Shown here: piece by piece, positions 8,147 through 17,122 of the stretch
Numbering within the stretch: position 1 is the first letter of the stretch
How the letters are laid out: each line of letters begins with the position of its first letter
Assembly: GCA_015689745.1 (NCBI GenBank)
Contig: WVSO01000009.1
Location: 1 to 64,000, forward strand
DNA length: 64,000 nt
Direction: 5' to 3'
Source of the DNA: Rhodobacterales bacterium HKCCSP123
GTDB lineage: Bacteria > Pseudomonadota > Alphaproteobacteria > Rhodobacterales > Rhodobacteraceae
The notes under the pieces: generated by a model
The model's database searches: none
The model's input: only the letters and a program-made list of their open reading frames with translations
What the model was told of the DNA's origin: nothing
Position numbers and translations under genes: made by a program

Positions 8147-10126
8147 CTACTGCACCAGCATCACGAGGCTGATCGCCCCGAGTGCGGCGACGAGCGTCGT
8201 GAACGAAAACCCGACCCGTCCCGGTAGCGACCGCAGGCGGTGACGCCAAAGCACCACCGCGACGCCAGCCATTGCGGCGACGATCCCCACAACAACCCAT
8301 GGAAGGACCAGAACCGCTGCGAAGGAGCGCGGGATCGCTCCCATGATGCCGAGATACTCGTTCTTCATCATCGTTGAGGCCACGACGCCGGAAAGCGCGC
8401 CGATGGTTCCGAGTATCGCGATCCCTGCAAGGACCGTCATCCAGGGTGGTGCGGCCTCGGCCCAGCGCATGCCACCGTGGAGTTCAGCGCGAGGATGTCC
8501 CGCAAGACGACGGATCAGAAGCGCAATCGGATATAAGAGCCAGGCGAGGATCAAGAAAACGCCGATGACCAATGCCGGCAATTGCGCCATGGCGGCCTGC
8601 GCGACCCCCATGATCCCCGAGTTCGCGATTGAGCGGTTGAGAAGGCCGACGAAGATCACGTCCTCGTCCGTCACGAACTCCGGCGCGGCGGCCGGCAGGC
8701 ATTCGGTTGAAGGAATGCGGTCCGGCTCGTCGAGAAATGCAGCGATGATGCGGTTTGCGCAATCGCTGGTCACAGCCTGACCATGCGTGCCCCCGGGAAA
8801 CACGACATGCACGGCATTGGGGAATTGCGGCAGAAGGGTCTCGGCATAGACGGGAGGGGTGATCGGATCGAATTCGCCGGACAGGAGCAGCATGGGAGTG
8901 TCGCTCGTGACAGGTGCTACCAATTCGGCTGGAAGCGCATCTACACCCCAGGCATCGCAAGTCGCCTCTGCTGTGGCCGCGTCCCGCAGCGTGGTCTCGA
9001 CTAGACGCGGCAGGATTCCCGTAAAATCGGGTGCTGTGGTCGTCTTGCTCCGTTCGGCGCAGACGACCGTGATGTGCATTGCCTCGGCGATATCCGATGC
9101 TCCGAGTTGCGAGGGAAGCAGGACGGCGGCCGTCAGTGCGAAATCGCCCCTGTCCGCGCGGTCGACGATCAGTGGCACGATCGAAGTGATATTGCTGTAT
9201 AGCGCGGAAAACAGGGCGTTTTCGAACAGGTCCCCGGTCAGTTGCACCTGAATTTCCCGGCGCTCACCCTCAAGCGGATAGATCGTCAGGGGAACAGGAT
9301 CGGCATTAAGCCGGTCGATCATCGCAACATAACGTTCTGCCAGGTCGGGAAACGCGGCATCGCAAGTCGGATGATCGCGACATCCAAGCAGGTACTTTTC
9401 GCCGATCATTTGCTGGGCTCGGGCGGGCTCCGTAAGCAGGTCATAGCTGATCGGCACGACGGCATCGAGGATTGCCGAACGCACTACGGGCACCTCGCGG
9501 ATCACGAATTGCGCCAACTCCGAACCATAGGAAACGCCGTAGATGTTGATCGCATCAAAGCCGAAGGCCATGCGGATCGTATCGACGTCCCGGGCGTTCT
9601 CGACCGAGTTGAAGGCCGAGAGATCGACACCACTTTCTGCGAGACGCGCGCCGCAGGCGGACAAGGCGTTCAATTCCGCTGATGTCTCCTCCGTGGGATC
9701 CGCCGCCGCTACCTCGAGTTCCGCCTGCTGCAGTTCGGGGCAGTTCAGCAAGGGCCGAGAAAAGCCGGTGCCCCGTTGATCCCACAGCACGATTTCACGG
9801 TTTGCCGTGGGTCGGCTGTCAGGTGTGGAAACCAGATAGGTGGCATAGGTGCCGATGGTCGCGCCGCCGGGTCCCCCTTGTGCCATGAAGAGAGGATCGG
9901 CCGGGCCCTCCGTCTCCAGCGGAGCGATCCGGGCGACGGCGAGCGAGATCGACCCGCCGTCGGGCTCATCATGCCAGAGGGGAACTTCGACCCTGTAACA
10001 CGTGATCCCATCAGTCCCCTCCGGAAGCCCGAACTCGGTACAGTCTGCCGGAGCGGGCTGTTGCTGAGCTGACACCGGAAAGGAAAGGGCCAAAAGGACG
10101 GCCAAAAGAGCGAAGAATATCGTCAT
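8147..10126 (-). CDS. secreted alpha/beta hydrolase with C-terminal membrane domain
   Basis: The 659-residue protein has a signal peptide (1-20, ending VSAQ), an alpha/beta hydrolase fold with QGGPGG and WDQRGTG loops, nucleophile S199 in GVSYGS, the acid Asp in GEFDPITPP and the His in GGTHGQ. This is the layout of proline-iminopeptidase/TAP-type tripeptidyl hydrolases. Unlike usual members it continues with about 150 residues holding four hydrophobic segments, so the enzyme is probably anchored in the inner membrane facing the periplasm. Paralogs lie at 26750 and 34252 but lack this membrane part. Substrate unknown; a peptidase or esterase is likely. Confidence 0.82.
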   Translation of the reverse strand: MTIFFALLAVLLALSFPVSAQQQPAPADCTEFGLPEGTDGITCYRVEVPLWHDEPDGGSISLAVARIAPLETEGPADPLFMAQGGPGGATIGTYATYLVSTPDSRPTANREIVLWDQRGTGFSRPLLNCPELQQAELEVAAADPTEETSAELNALSACGARLAESGVDLSAFNSVENARDVDTIRMAFGFDAINIYGVSYGSELAQFVIREVPVVRSAILDAVVPISYDLLTEPARAQQMIGEKYLLGCRDHPTCDAAFPDLAERYVAMIDRLNADPVPLTIYPLEGERREIQVQLTGDLFENALFSALYSNITSIVPLIVDRADRGDFALTAAVLLPSQLGASDIAEAMHITVVCAERSKTTTAPDFTGILPRLVETTLRDAATAEATCDAWGVDALPAELVAPVTSDTPMLLLSGEFDPITPPVYAETLLPQFPNAVHVVFPGGTHGQAVTSDCANRIIAAFLDEPDRIPSTECLPAAAPEFVTDEDVIFVGLLNRSIANSGIMGVAQAAMAQLPALVIGVFLILAWLLYPIALLIRRLAGHPRAELHGGMRWAEAAPPWMTVLAGIAILGTIGALSGVVASTMMKNEYLGIMGAIPRSFAAVLVLPWVVVGIVAAMAGVAVVLWRHRLRSLPGRVGFSFTTLVAALGAISLVMLVQ

Positions 10127-10220
10127 CGATGCGATCCGTTCGTACGTTCAGCCAGGATTGAAGCTGCTCCAATCGGGCGGAGCCCTTCGGCACTCGACAA
10201 TCCATCTCTAGTGGCCTCGG

Positions 10221-11696
10221 TCATCGCGCCACCGCCAGGCTGCGCACGGCGATCTCAACCAACCGAGACAAGCGATCCAGCCTGTCGTAGTCGAGCTTGT
10301 CCGAGGTGTCGCCGGGTTGGTGGTAATCCGCGTGAAGCCCTCCGGTTAGCAGAACTGCGGGAACACCAGCCGTCAGGAACGGTATCTGGTCCGCCGGAGC
10401 GCCTCCGGTTCCTGTGCGTTGAGCTTCGCAGGATGCGGAAAGCGGCGCCAGGGCAGGCACATCGTCGAACCTCAAGATCCTGAGGCCGGTTTCGTGTGCG
10501 CCAACTTCCAGCGCATTCCCGATCGCGCGGAAGCATTCCACCGCAGAAGCGAAAATGCTGTCCGCAAATTCGGCCTGGTCGGCGAAAGGTCGACCGACGG
10601 CATCGACGTTGATGACGGCGCTATAACTCGACAACGAGATCGGCGGCGCTTCGACGAAGGCAGTGGAGCCGAGCAGGCCGTGTTCCTCGCCGGTGAATAA
10701 CACGACGTCGACGGCCACCTCGGCCGGATTTTCCGCGAGGCGTTGGATGGCACCAAGAAGCACCGCGACTCCGGAAGCGTTGTCGTCGGCTCCGGGAAAG
10801 ATCGTTCCGTCGATGTTCCCCAAGTGATCGTAGTGTGCGGTCAAAAGGATCCGCGTTTCTTGCGTCTCTGAACCCGGCACCGTTCCCGCGACATTGACCT
10901 CATCGAGTGCGCGGGACTGCACCTCATCCAGGCTGATCTCGAGGCGGACGGTCGATTCAAGCGTCCGGATCTCGATCGCGCCGCTATCGTTCACCGTGTC
11001 GGCGGCACCGAAGATGTCATCGATAACGCCCGCGTCGATACGGCCACCGAGCGCTTGGTCGGCAGCGGTCGCGAGACGGTACTTCCTGACACTCGCACCT
11101 GTCTCCACGTCGAGCAGATCGCGGAGATCGGGCGTAGCCGTCAGAACCGCCGCCGGTCGCGACGCCGCAAGCGTGCCCAGCAAGGCGCCAGCGCGATCGC
11201 CGAGTGGGGTCGAGGGCGGGTCCGCCCGCTGGGCGATGACGAGATGCCCGTTCAGGTCTTCCGGATCAAACCCCTCGGGAAACGATGTGCTGGTCGCCGT
11301 GTAGCGCACAAGGGTAACTGCGGCTTCGATTTCCACTGGCCCGACAAGCCCCTGGCTAACGGTCAGGTCACGGCCGAGCTCCGCAATCGGCTGCCCATCC
11401 GCCGACAGGCTGCCGGATGCACCGGACAACACGACCTCGTTGATGGCCACCGGCAGAAAGTATGTATTCCCGGCAAGCGGTACCGCTCGGACGTCCTCAA
11501 GACGACCGGCTAGGTATTCCGCTGCTTGCGCCGACCCCGGCGTGCCGATGCTTCGCCCGGCGAATGCCGTGGATGACAGGGTTTCGACATCCGTTCTCAG
11601 GATGTCTGCAGCAGCGATGCCACCGATACACAGGCTGATCGCAGCCATCTGGGCCAAGCAAACGCGACGCATCATCGCGATCCGATGGAGTTTCAT
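10221..11696 (-). CDS. secreted M28-family zinc aminopeptidase
   Basis: The start at 11696 is set by an ATGA overlap with the preceding gene and gives 491 residues. After a signal peptide (ending IAAAD) there is a PA-type insert (about 80-200) and the M28 domain with its metal ligands: His in LTAHYDH, Asp in GADDN, Glu-Glu in FTGEEHG, Asp in NVDAVG and a late His in HADYHQPGD. All five are present, so the enzyme should be active. It probably trims peptides in the periplasm. It follows the gene at 12316 in the envelope cluster. Confidence 0.88.
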   Translation of the reverse strand: MKLHRIAMMRRVCLAQMAAISLCIGGIAAADILRTDVETLSSTAFAGRSIGTPGSAQAAEYLAGRLEDVRAVPLAGNTYFLPVAINEVVLSGASGSLSADGQPIAELGRDLTVSQGLVGPVEIEAAVTLVRYTATSTSFPEGFDPEDLNGHLVIAQRADPPSTPLGDRAGALLGTLAASRPAAVLTATPDLRDLLDVETGASVRKYRLATAADQALGGRIDAGVIDDIFGAADTVNDSGAIEIRTLESTVRLEISLDEVQSRALDEVNVAGTVPGSETQETRILLTAHYDHLGNIDGTIFPGADDNASGVAVLLGAIQRLAENPAEVAVDVVLFTGEEHGLLGSTAFVEAPPISLSSYSAVINVDAVGRPFADQAEFADSIFASAVECFRAIGNALEVGAHETGLRILRFDDVPALAPLSASCEAQRTGTGGAPADQIPFLTAGVPAVLLTGGLHADYHQPGDTSDKLDYDRLDRLSRLVEIAVRSLAVAR

Positions 11697-12316
11697 TGGC
11701 CCTCTCCCAGTAGCAGCCGCTCGAGCGCAACCGGGCCCGGTTCGAGCGTCGAACGCCAGAGGTCCATGTCTCCTCCGGCACCCATGTATCCCGAATACAA
11801 CTTGGCAATCAGTTGCGGCGTTTCGGCAATCTCGGACCACGACAATTCTGCCAGACCGGGGTGACTGTCACGCAGCCAAGCGAGGTAAATTGCGGATTCC
11901 CAATCGCTGAGGACCGGTTGTTCGGCGAAATACGATATGGCCGCGTGGCTTGCTGCTTCGGTATCGCCGCGCAGGCGCAGATAGTCGGCGTCGATGGCCC
12001 ATCTCAGCAGGTCCTCGACGGTTCTCGCCTTCATTCGGTAGGGGCCCACAGAGAGGTTCAAACGGTAGACCAGACCAGGCGCTACGATTGCCAACGCGTC
12101 CTGTGTTTCTTCGGCGAGGCGGCGCCACAGCGGCTGTTGTGAATAGAACTCAGCCTCGGCGTTCCGGATGAGCTGCAGAACGATGGCTGGAACAGGTGGC
12201 TGAACGAGTTCGAACCGATAATGCGAAAGCCATTCCGCCTTGCGGGCCGCAAGCACGCCAACCAAGACCATGGTCAAAACGATACCTGTCGCGAGGCCGA
12301 TGATGAAAAGCTTCAT
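11693..12316 (-). CDS. membrane-anchored protein of unknown function
   Basis: The ATG at 12316 gives 207 residues starting MKLFIIG; an alternative ATG at 12325 adds three residues. One N-terminal transmembrane segment (about 3-24) anchors a helical domain with conserved-looking tryptophans (LLRWAIDADYL, DWESAIYLAWL) that I cannot place. It overlaps the M28 peptidase start by four bases, so the two are translationally coupled and may act together. Confidence 0.7.
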   Translation of the reverse strand: MKLFIIGLATGIVLTMVLVGVLAARKAEWLSHYRFELVQPPVPAIVLQLIRNAEAEFYSQQPLWRRLAEETQDALAIVAPGLVYRLNLSVGPYRMKARTVEDLLRWAIDADYLRLRGDTEAASHAAISYFAEQPVLSDWESAIYLAWLRDSHPGLAELSWSEIAETPQLIAKLYSGYMGAGGDMDLWRSTLEPGPVALERLLLGEGQ

Positions 12317-12386
12317 GCTTTCCATCGATCTGTTGTCCCAGGAACAATCGATGCAAACTTGGGTTGAAAGGGGGCCGCCGTGCAAC

Positions 12387-12620
12387 TCATCGTCGCCCCA
12401 TGATCAGCTTTTCGGCCAGCCATTCGTACAACCCTGCAAGCCCTAGCGCGATGAAAGCCAAAGCGAGAGTCCCGAGGACCACTAGAAAGGATCGAAGGGA
12501 AATGTTGCCTTCGAACACGGAAATGCCACCGATGATCAGAGCAACTGCGCAAAAAAAGAAAAAGCCGATCCGGCCCCAAAGCCGAAGCGCATTGATCAGT
12601 GAGTCCACGTCTTGTTCCAT
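12387..12620 (-). CDS. small membrane protein, two transmembrane helices
   Basis: The 77-residue product has two hydrophobic stretches (about 17-35 and 42-65) and a short basic C-terminus. No family recognised. It lies 70 bp upstream of the next gene and reads in the same direction as the whole cluster. Confidence 0.6.
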   Translation of the reverse strand: MEQDVDSLINALRLWGRIGFFFFCAVALIIGGISVFEGNISLRSFLVVLGTLALAFIALGLAGLYEWLAEKLIMGRR

Positions 12621-12723
12621 CTTCGTGCAGTGCTGGCACTTGTCATATCTTGGTCGGATTATTGCGAAAAAGGCCGGCGCACGAGGTATTGCCGCCGGCC
12701 TTGGAAACAGGTCTCCAACAGAA

Positions 12724-13236
12724 CTAGTTATTCGACGGGTACTGAACGGCTGAACTGACCTGTCTCAGCAGAGCCTGACCTGTTTCATTCGAATACTCGA
12801 CTGCATCCGTACAGAACGCCGCTTCGTCCGCTGCAGCTTCTTCGAGGATCAGGCCGACAAGAATGCCGAAGGAAATGAGAGAGAAATCCCTATGCTGTTC
12901 CGGCGTCAGGCTCGACCCCTCGGCAAGCGCGTTGTGACTCGACTCTGACAGAAGTCCGTACAGCCCCCCCTCATCGAGCGCCAGATCAGGGCACATGGCT
13001 CCCGCGGCAGCAGCGTAAGCGGCAAGATTCAAGACAATCTGCTCGTCATGGCTGACGTCCTGCAGAATCCGCGCCATTGCCACGTCATAGGCCCGCACAA
13101 AGGTGGGCGAGAACCCCATGGCCTCGGCCTCTTCAGCGTTGGTCGCCGGCGACTCGGACTGCGCATGCAGTGACACGGGGCTAAGCGCGAGCGCGACAGC
13201 GGCCGCGGAAATCAGTTTGAAAAACGATGTCTTCAT
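12724..13236 (-). CDS. secreted protein of unknown function
   Basis: The start at 13236 gives 170 residues with a clear signal peptide (KTSFFKLISAAAVALALSPV, cut after LHAQ). The mature part is helical with two cysteines (AMCPD, AFCTD). I do not recognise the family. The start lies four bases past the stop of the upstream gene, so the two are coupled. Confidence 0.75.
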   Translation of the reverse strand: MKTSFFKLISAAAVALALSPVSLHAQSESPATNAEEAEAMGFSPTFVRAYDVAMARILQDVSHDEQIVLNLAAYAAAAGAMCPDLALDEGGLYGLLSESSHNALAEGSSLTPEQHRDFSLISFGILVGLILEEAAADEAAFCTDAVEYSNETGQALLRQVSSAVQYPSNN

Positions 13237-13240
13237 TGGC

Positions 13241-13789
13241 TTAGCCTCCATAAATCCGATGGGTCCATTCAGCACTGTAACGACCCTGCTCTTGGCAGAT
13301 GCTTTGATAGGAATTGCAGCTAATATTGCCTTCGGGGCTCCACCAACCATCGTCCCTGGATTGGGTGTTCCCGTGACCGTTGTCGTCGATGGCATTGATG
13401 ATGGCACCTGCTATCGCAGCGCCGATGATCGCACCCACCACGTTGCCCGCGTCGTTACCGCCAGCGGAGCCCCCACCCGAGGTCCGGACCGACACATTCG
13501 TCGTGCGTCCGTTTCGGATGTTGTACACGCACTGGTAGCTGAACGCGGCGTTGCCGAAGCTGCCGTTGCCCGACACCCCTGTCTCCGCGTTCGAGACCTG
13601 GCGCAGGTTCGCACCTGAAAACGATACGCGACCTGCACCGCGCTGGTTGCGAAGTGCGCTGACTACGGCATCCTCACACGCTCCCCGGGCCACCGACCCG
13701 GGGTCCTGCGCGTATCCCGCGGTCGGCGCCATCGCGGCCGGAAAGGCCAGTGCGACAGACAGACCGAGCGACAGAACTGCTGTCTTCAT
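13241..13789 (-). CDS. secreted glycine-zipper protein of unknown function
   Basis: The 182-residue product has a signal peptide (ending GYAQ), a domain of about 80 residues with two cysteines (RGACEDAV, YQCVYN) and the strand NIRNGRTTNVSV, then a glycine-zipper segment (GNVVGAIIGAAIAGAII, about 122-138) that can insert in a membrane, and a tail with two more cysteines. Glycine zippers are common in outer-membrane-associated stress proteins. Exact function unknown. Confidence 0.75.
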   Translation of the reverse strand: MKTAVLSLGLSVALAFPAAMAPTAGYAQDPGSVARGACEDAVVSALRNQRGAGRVSFSGANLRQVSNAETGVSGNGSFGNAAFSYQCVYNIRNGRTTNVSVRTSGGGSAGGNDAGNVVGAIIGAAIAGAIINAIDDNGHGNTQSRDDGWWSPEGNISCNSYQSICQEQGRYSAEWTHRIYGG

Positions 13790-13830
13790 ATCTTTCTCCC
13801 TTGTGATGAATGATTTCAGGTTTTCGCGGG

Positions 13831-14337
13831 TCACGGAGCCGGCCCATACGCGTTGGTGCCTAGCTCGGACGGACGGGTCAGCCACCAAAGCATCAGGACC
13901 GAAACGGCGATCTGTATCGCCCCCATGATCATCAGGCCGCTCAGACCGATCAGTGAGAGCAGGCCGCGCGCTTCATCTCCGGCTGGTTCGCCGCCTTCGA
14001 CAACCACTGAGACCGCGAAGACGCCGAAGAGTGTGACCACCACAAATGCCAAGGAAAACAGCATTGGCAGCAGCGCGTACCAGCCCGGCCGGCCCGAATC
14101 CTGCAACCGGCGCCAGGCAGCCGCCAGAAGCGGAACGAACATGATGAGCTGGAAAATACCGGTCAGCGGCTGGCCACTGTTCTCTTCTGTGCTGAAGAGA
14201 ATGCTTTCAACCACGGACAGGACAACCGACGCGATGACCACGGCCAGAAGAAACCACCAATATTCCGAACGGCTGGCCCTGCCCGAAAAGGTTGCGAACT
14301 TCGACATGCATGTTCGGGTTGCTTCGATCAGTCCCAT
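13831..14337 (-). CDS. DUF805 inner-membrane protein
   Basis: The ATG at 14337 gives 168 residues that begin with the typical DUF805 signature: a short amphipathic start, FSGRASRSEYWWF, then four transmembrane segments, with the WRRLQDSGRPGWYAL loop between helices. DUF805 proteins are small membrane proteins of unknown role. It lies 41 bp upstream of the glycine-zipper gene. Confidence 0.85.
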   Translation of the reverse strand: MGLIEATRTCMSKFATFSGRASRSEYWWFLLAVVIASVVLSVVESILFSTEENSGQPLTGIFQLIMFVPLLAAAWRRLQDSGRPGWYALLPMLFSLAFVVVTLFGVFAVSVVVEGGEPAGDEARGLLSLIGLSGLMIMGAIQIAVSVLMLWWLTRPSELGTNAYGPAP

Positions 14338-14553
14338 ATCCAATTCCCTTTCGGAAGGTTCTCGCGAAACCAATTCAGACCGGCCCTGTAGCCACTCTGC
14401 AATTCGTCGGGACCAGCGGTATCGCGACCTTCGACGGAGCGCTCGCCGACCATCTGTAGAGGGTCTCCCTCTTGGTATCGGACGGGGGAACGAAGCGGCG
14501 GGTGTTTTCATCGCAACAAATGTAGCGACGATTGATGCTTGGCTCTGCACCGA

Positions 14554-14886
14554 TCAGCTGGTTGATACGATCGAAAGAACGTTTCCGAAGTCGTTGACCT
14601 CGCACGTCGCGCGCGAGAACAGATCTGCCGTCTGAAGGAACACAACGGTGTTGCCGCTAGGCGCGGTGTCGCGGCCGTTCACACGGATCGCCGAAATGGG
14701 GAGCCCTCGTTGGTCCGCAAATGCCGCAGCGCACACCTGTTCCTGCCCGTCGGCACCGACCGGAACGCGATCCGGCAGTTGACTGATCCCCCCTACCGGG
14801 ATCCGATCCGGCAACGGGCCGGCAGTTTCGACGCATCCTGCCAGGATAGGCAAGGCCAGCAGCATTGCTGTAAAGTGTCTTAGCAT
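14554..14886 (-). CDS. small lipoprotein, first gene of the envelope cluster
   Basis: The 110-residue protein has a lipobox (LAGC, Cys about 17) and is therefore a predicted lipoprotein. Its core (VCAAAF, IRVNG, PSGNTV, FLQTAD, CEVNDFGNV) closely matches the secreted protein at 7346 and more weakly those at 30130, 33601 and 40139. It is followed by a gap of about 216 bp. A GAGGAA ribosome site precedes the ATG. It is divergent from the regulator at 15004, with 117 bp between them that should hold the control region of the cluster. Confidence 0.8.
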   Translation of the reverse strand: MLRHFTAMLLALPILAGCVETAGPLPDRIPVGGISQLPDRVPVGADGQEQVCAAAFADQRGLPISAIRVNGRDTAPSGNTVVFLQTADLFSRATCEVNDFGNVLSIVSTS

Positions 14887-15003
14887 TTAAGCGTTCCTCG
14901 CCGATAAATCTAATTCGTGGTCGAACAGCCTACATCGCACAAGATGTGTCGATCATCCGCCAAACCGCCCTACGTTCGGTGACGAGACGTTGAGGACTGC
15001 AGC

Positions 15004-16674
15004 ATGTCCATGATCCGAGGTGTTGTAACACCCGTGGTAACGGAGCGGAGAACTCTGAAAGGCATGATTTCTCTGTCCTCGGCGGAGGCTGTTCCGGAGC
15101 TCGCCTCGGAGCTGTCGGAAGCAGTTGAGCGCATCATAGAGCGAACGGGCGTAGCACACGATTCGAACCCGGCCCGGCTGCTGGATTATGTCGTGACCGA
15201 AACAGCAAATGGTCGGGCCGACCGCCTGAAAGCCTTCACGATCGCGCAAGATGTCTTCCGCCGAGGTGATAATTTCGACGCGTCGAATGACAGCATCGTC
15301 CGCGTCGAGATGAAGCGCCTGCGAGAAATCCTTGATCACTACTATGCCACGGTCGGAGAGGAGGATCCGGTACGGATATCGGTCCCGAAAGGAACATACG
15401 TTCCTCAGATATCGAGACTGACGACCACGGCGCATAAGGCGGGTGAAGTCGAGGAGACGTCAGTGTCCGCCGGGCGTGCACGGCAGCTACGGCGCGGCAC
15501 TGTATTCAGTCTTGGTGCGGCGGGACTCTGCGCCATGGCCCTATTTGCCTGGATGAGCCTGGGCGGCGAAGTGGATTCGGGCGAGGGGGAACCGAGCATG
15601 CGGATCGAAGCCTCCGAAGGTACCGCACGAGCCGCGTATAGCGTGGCGGTGGACACCCTGTCGCATTTCAGCAACATCGAACTGTCGACGGGCGGCCTGT
15701 ATGCCGAGGCGGGTCGCGCGGCCAATTACCAACTCATACTGGCCCCGGCGGGTGCCCAGACGCTCGCCCAACTTCGTGTCAACGATACGGGCGAGGTGAT
15801 TTCGAGCCGGGTCTTTTCCGATGAGCAAATTACTGAAGAAGCCGACGCTTCGGAGCTCAGCGACTTTGAGGTCTGGCTGGGCCAGGTTGCAACCCGAAAC
15901 GGTCTCATCGAAGCCGACTTCATCCGTCGTGGAGCCTACTCGGGCGATTTCGCGTGTTCTGTGCTGACCGAGGCCTACTTCACGAACCAGACCGACGCCC
16001 GTCACTTGGCCGCCCGAGACTGTATTCTCGAACGGCTCAGTGCAGGTCACGATTCCGCGCGTCTGCGTATCGACCTTGCCAAACTCTATCGCGAGGAGCA
16101 TTCCGACCAGCGCAACCTGATGCCAGGCGATCCTCTTATGCGCGCTGCGCGAGAGGCGCGGGCAGCGATCGCACTCGATCGTTTTGACGCCAATGCCTAT
16201 TACGCCCTGATGAGTGTGCTTTTCGCATTGGGTGCCACAGAGGAAGGCATTGCAATGGGCGAGCGTTCTCTGGAACTCAATCCTTTCGACGGCGAGGCGG
16301 TGGGCGGGTTCGCGGCCAGGATCAACATCGTCGGTCAGCATGAGAGAGCGCTGGAGCTATTCGAGGTCTCTCGCAGGCTGACACCGGGTGGCGTTGCCTG
16401 GCGGGACTACGGCTACTTCCTCGCACATCTCGGCTTGGGCGACCTTCAGGCTGCAGCAGCCGCCGGTATCGGGCTCAGGGGCAGCGGCAATGAGCTTTAC
16501 CTGGCAGCCGTCGCAATCAGCGCGTCGATCCGTGGTGACGAGGCACTTGCGCGGGAGACCAAACAAATGCTGCTTGAGCAAGAGCCCGACATTCGCTGGA
16601 TGTACGAGCGCCGTGCGTACGATGCCGATCTGATCGACAAGATCATGATGCAACTGGAGGCAATTCAGGTTTGA
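15004..16674 (+). CDS. membrane-anchored TPR regulator, divergent from the envelope cluster
   Basis: The 556-residue protein has an N-terminal domain of about 140 residues with the pattern DRLKAF...AQDVF...FD...VRVEMKRLR...YY...DPVRI...KGTYVPQ, known from alphaproteobacterial signalling proteins where it precedes TPR or TolB-like parts. One transmembrane helix follows (about 165-185), then a TPR-rich periplasmic region (about 350-520). This layout recalls membrane-bound ToxR/CadC-like regulators. Divergence from the twelve-gene cluster suggests that it controls it. The first 60 residues contain repeated TTGTAACACC-type DNA shared with the stump at 5124; if that is operator DNA, the true start could be 15064. 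Confidence 0.7.
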   Translation: MSMIRGVVTPVVTERRTLKGMISLSSAEAVPELASELSEAVERIIERTGVAHDSNPARLLDYVVTETANGRADRLKAFTIAQDVFRRGDNFDASNDSIVRVEMKRLREILDHYYATVGEEDPVRISVPKGTYVPQISRLTTTAHKAGEVEETSVSAGRARQLRRGTVFSLGAAGLCAMALFAWMSLGGEVDSGEGEPSMRIEASEGTARAAYSVAVDTLSHFSNIELSTGGLYAEAGRAANYQLILAPAGAQTLAQLRVNDTGEVISSRVFSDEQITEEADASELSDFEVWLGQVATRNGLIEADFIRRGAYSGDFACSVLTEAYFTNQTDARHLAARDCILERLSAGHDSARLRIDLAKLYREEHSDQRNLMPGDPLMRAAREARAAIALDRFDANAYYALMSVLFALGATEEGIAMGERSLELNPFDGEAVGGFAARINIVGQHERALELFEVSRRLTPGGVAWRDYGYFLAHLGLGDLQAAAAAGIGLRGSGNELYLAAVAISASIRGDEALARETKQMLLEQEPDIRWMYERRAYDADLIDKIMMQLEAIQV

Positions 16675-17122
16675 TGCGAACGGGAAATCGAACCTGACGC
16701 TCGTCGAAATGGTGAACCGGATGATCCCGGTTCTGCGCGGCAACATCTGATGACATGCTCCCACTCGCGATCCATGATTGCGGATTGAGAAAGACGGGAA
16801 AGTGAGGCGCTGGCGGATCACCACCGGTAATGTTCAACGGACACGTTTGGACCCTGGAGCTTCTGCAAGATGGGACAAGTACTCCACGTTCATAAACGTG
16901 GCTTCGGGCTGTAGGGTGCGTCCTGTGAGCAATCAGAACGTGAATGTCCGCAACGCAGATCGGAGCGGACAATCTCGATCTATGATCGAATTGCGCCATA
17001 GTCCCGCATTCCTGCCAGAGGGATGGACCCAAGCCAACTTCCGCTTTTGGTAGCAGCCGACATTCGTGAGCCCTGAGCTTGCGGTCTAGCCCCCGGTCTG
17101 GAACTGTTTCCAAGGGCAACTG
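16675..17122. other. 448 bp between the regulator and the primase-helicase; hairpin at 16884-16901
   Basis: No gene is supported here. CCACGTT and AACGTGG (16884-16901) form a perfect 7-bp inverted repeat around CATA, which could be an operator or a weak terminator. The stretch is the likely left border of the replication-like module that begins at 17123. Confidence 0.45.
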
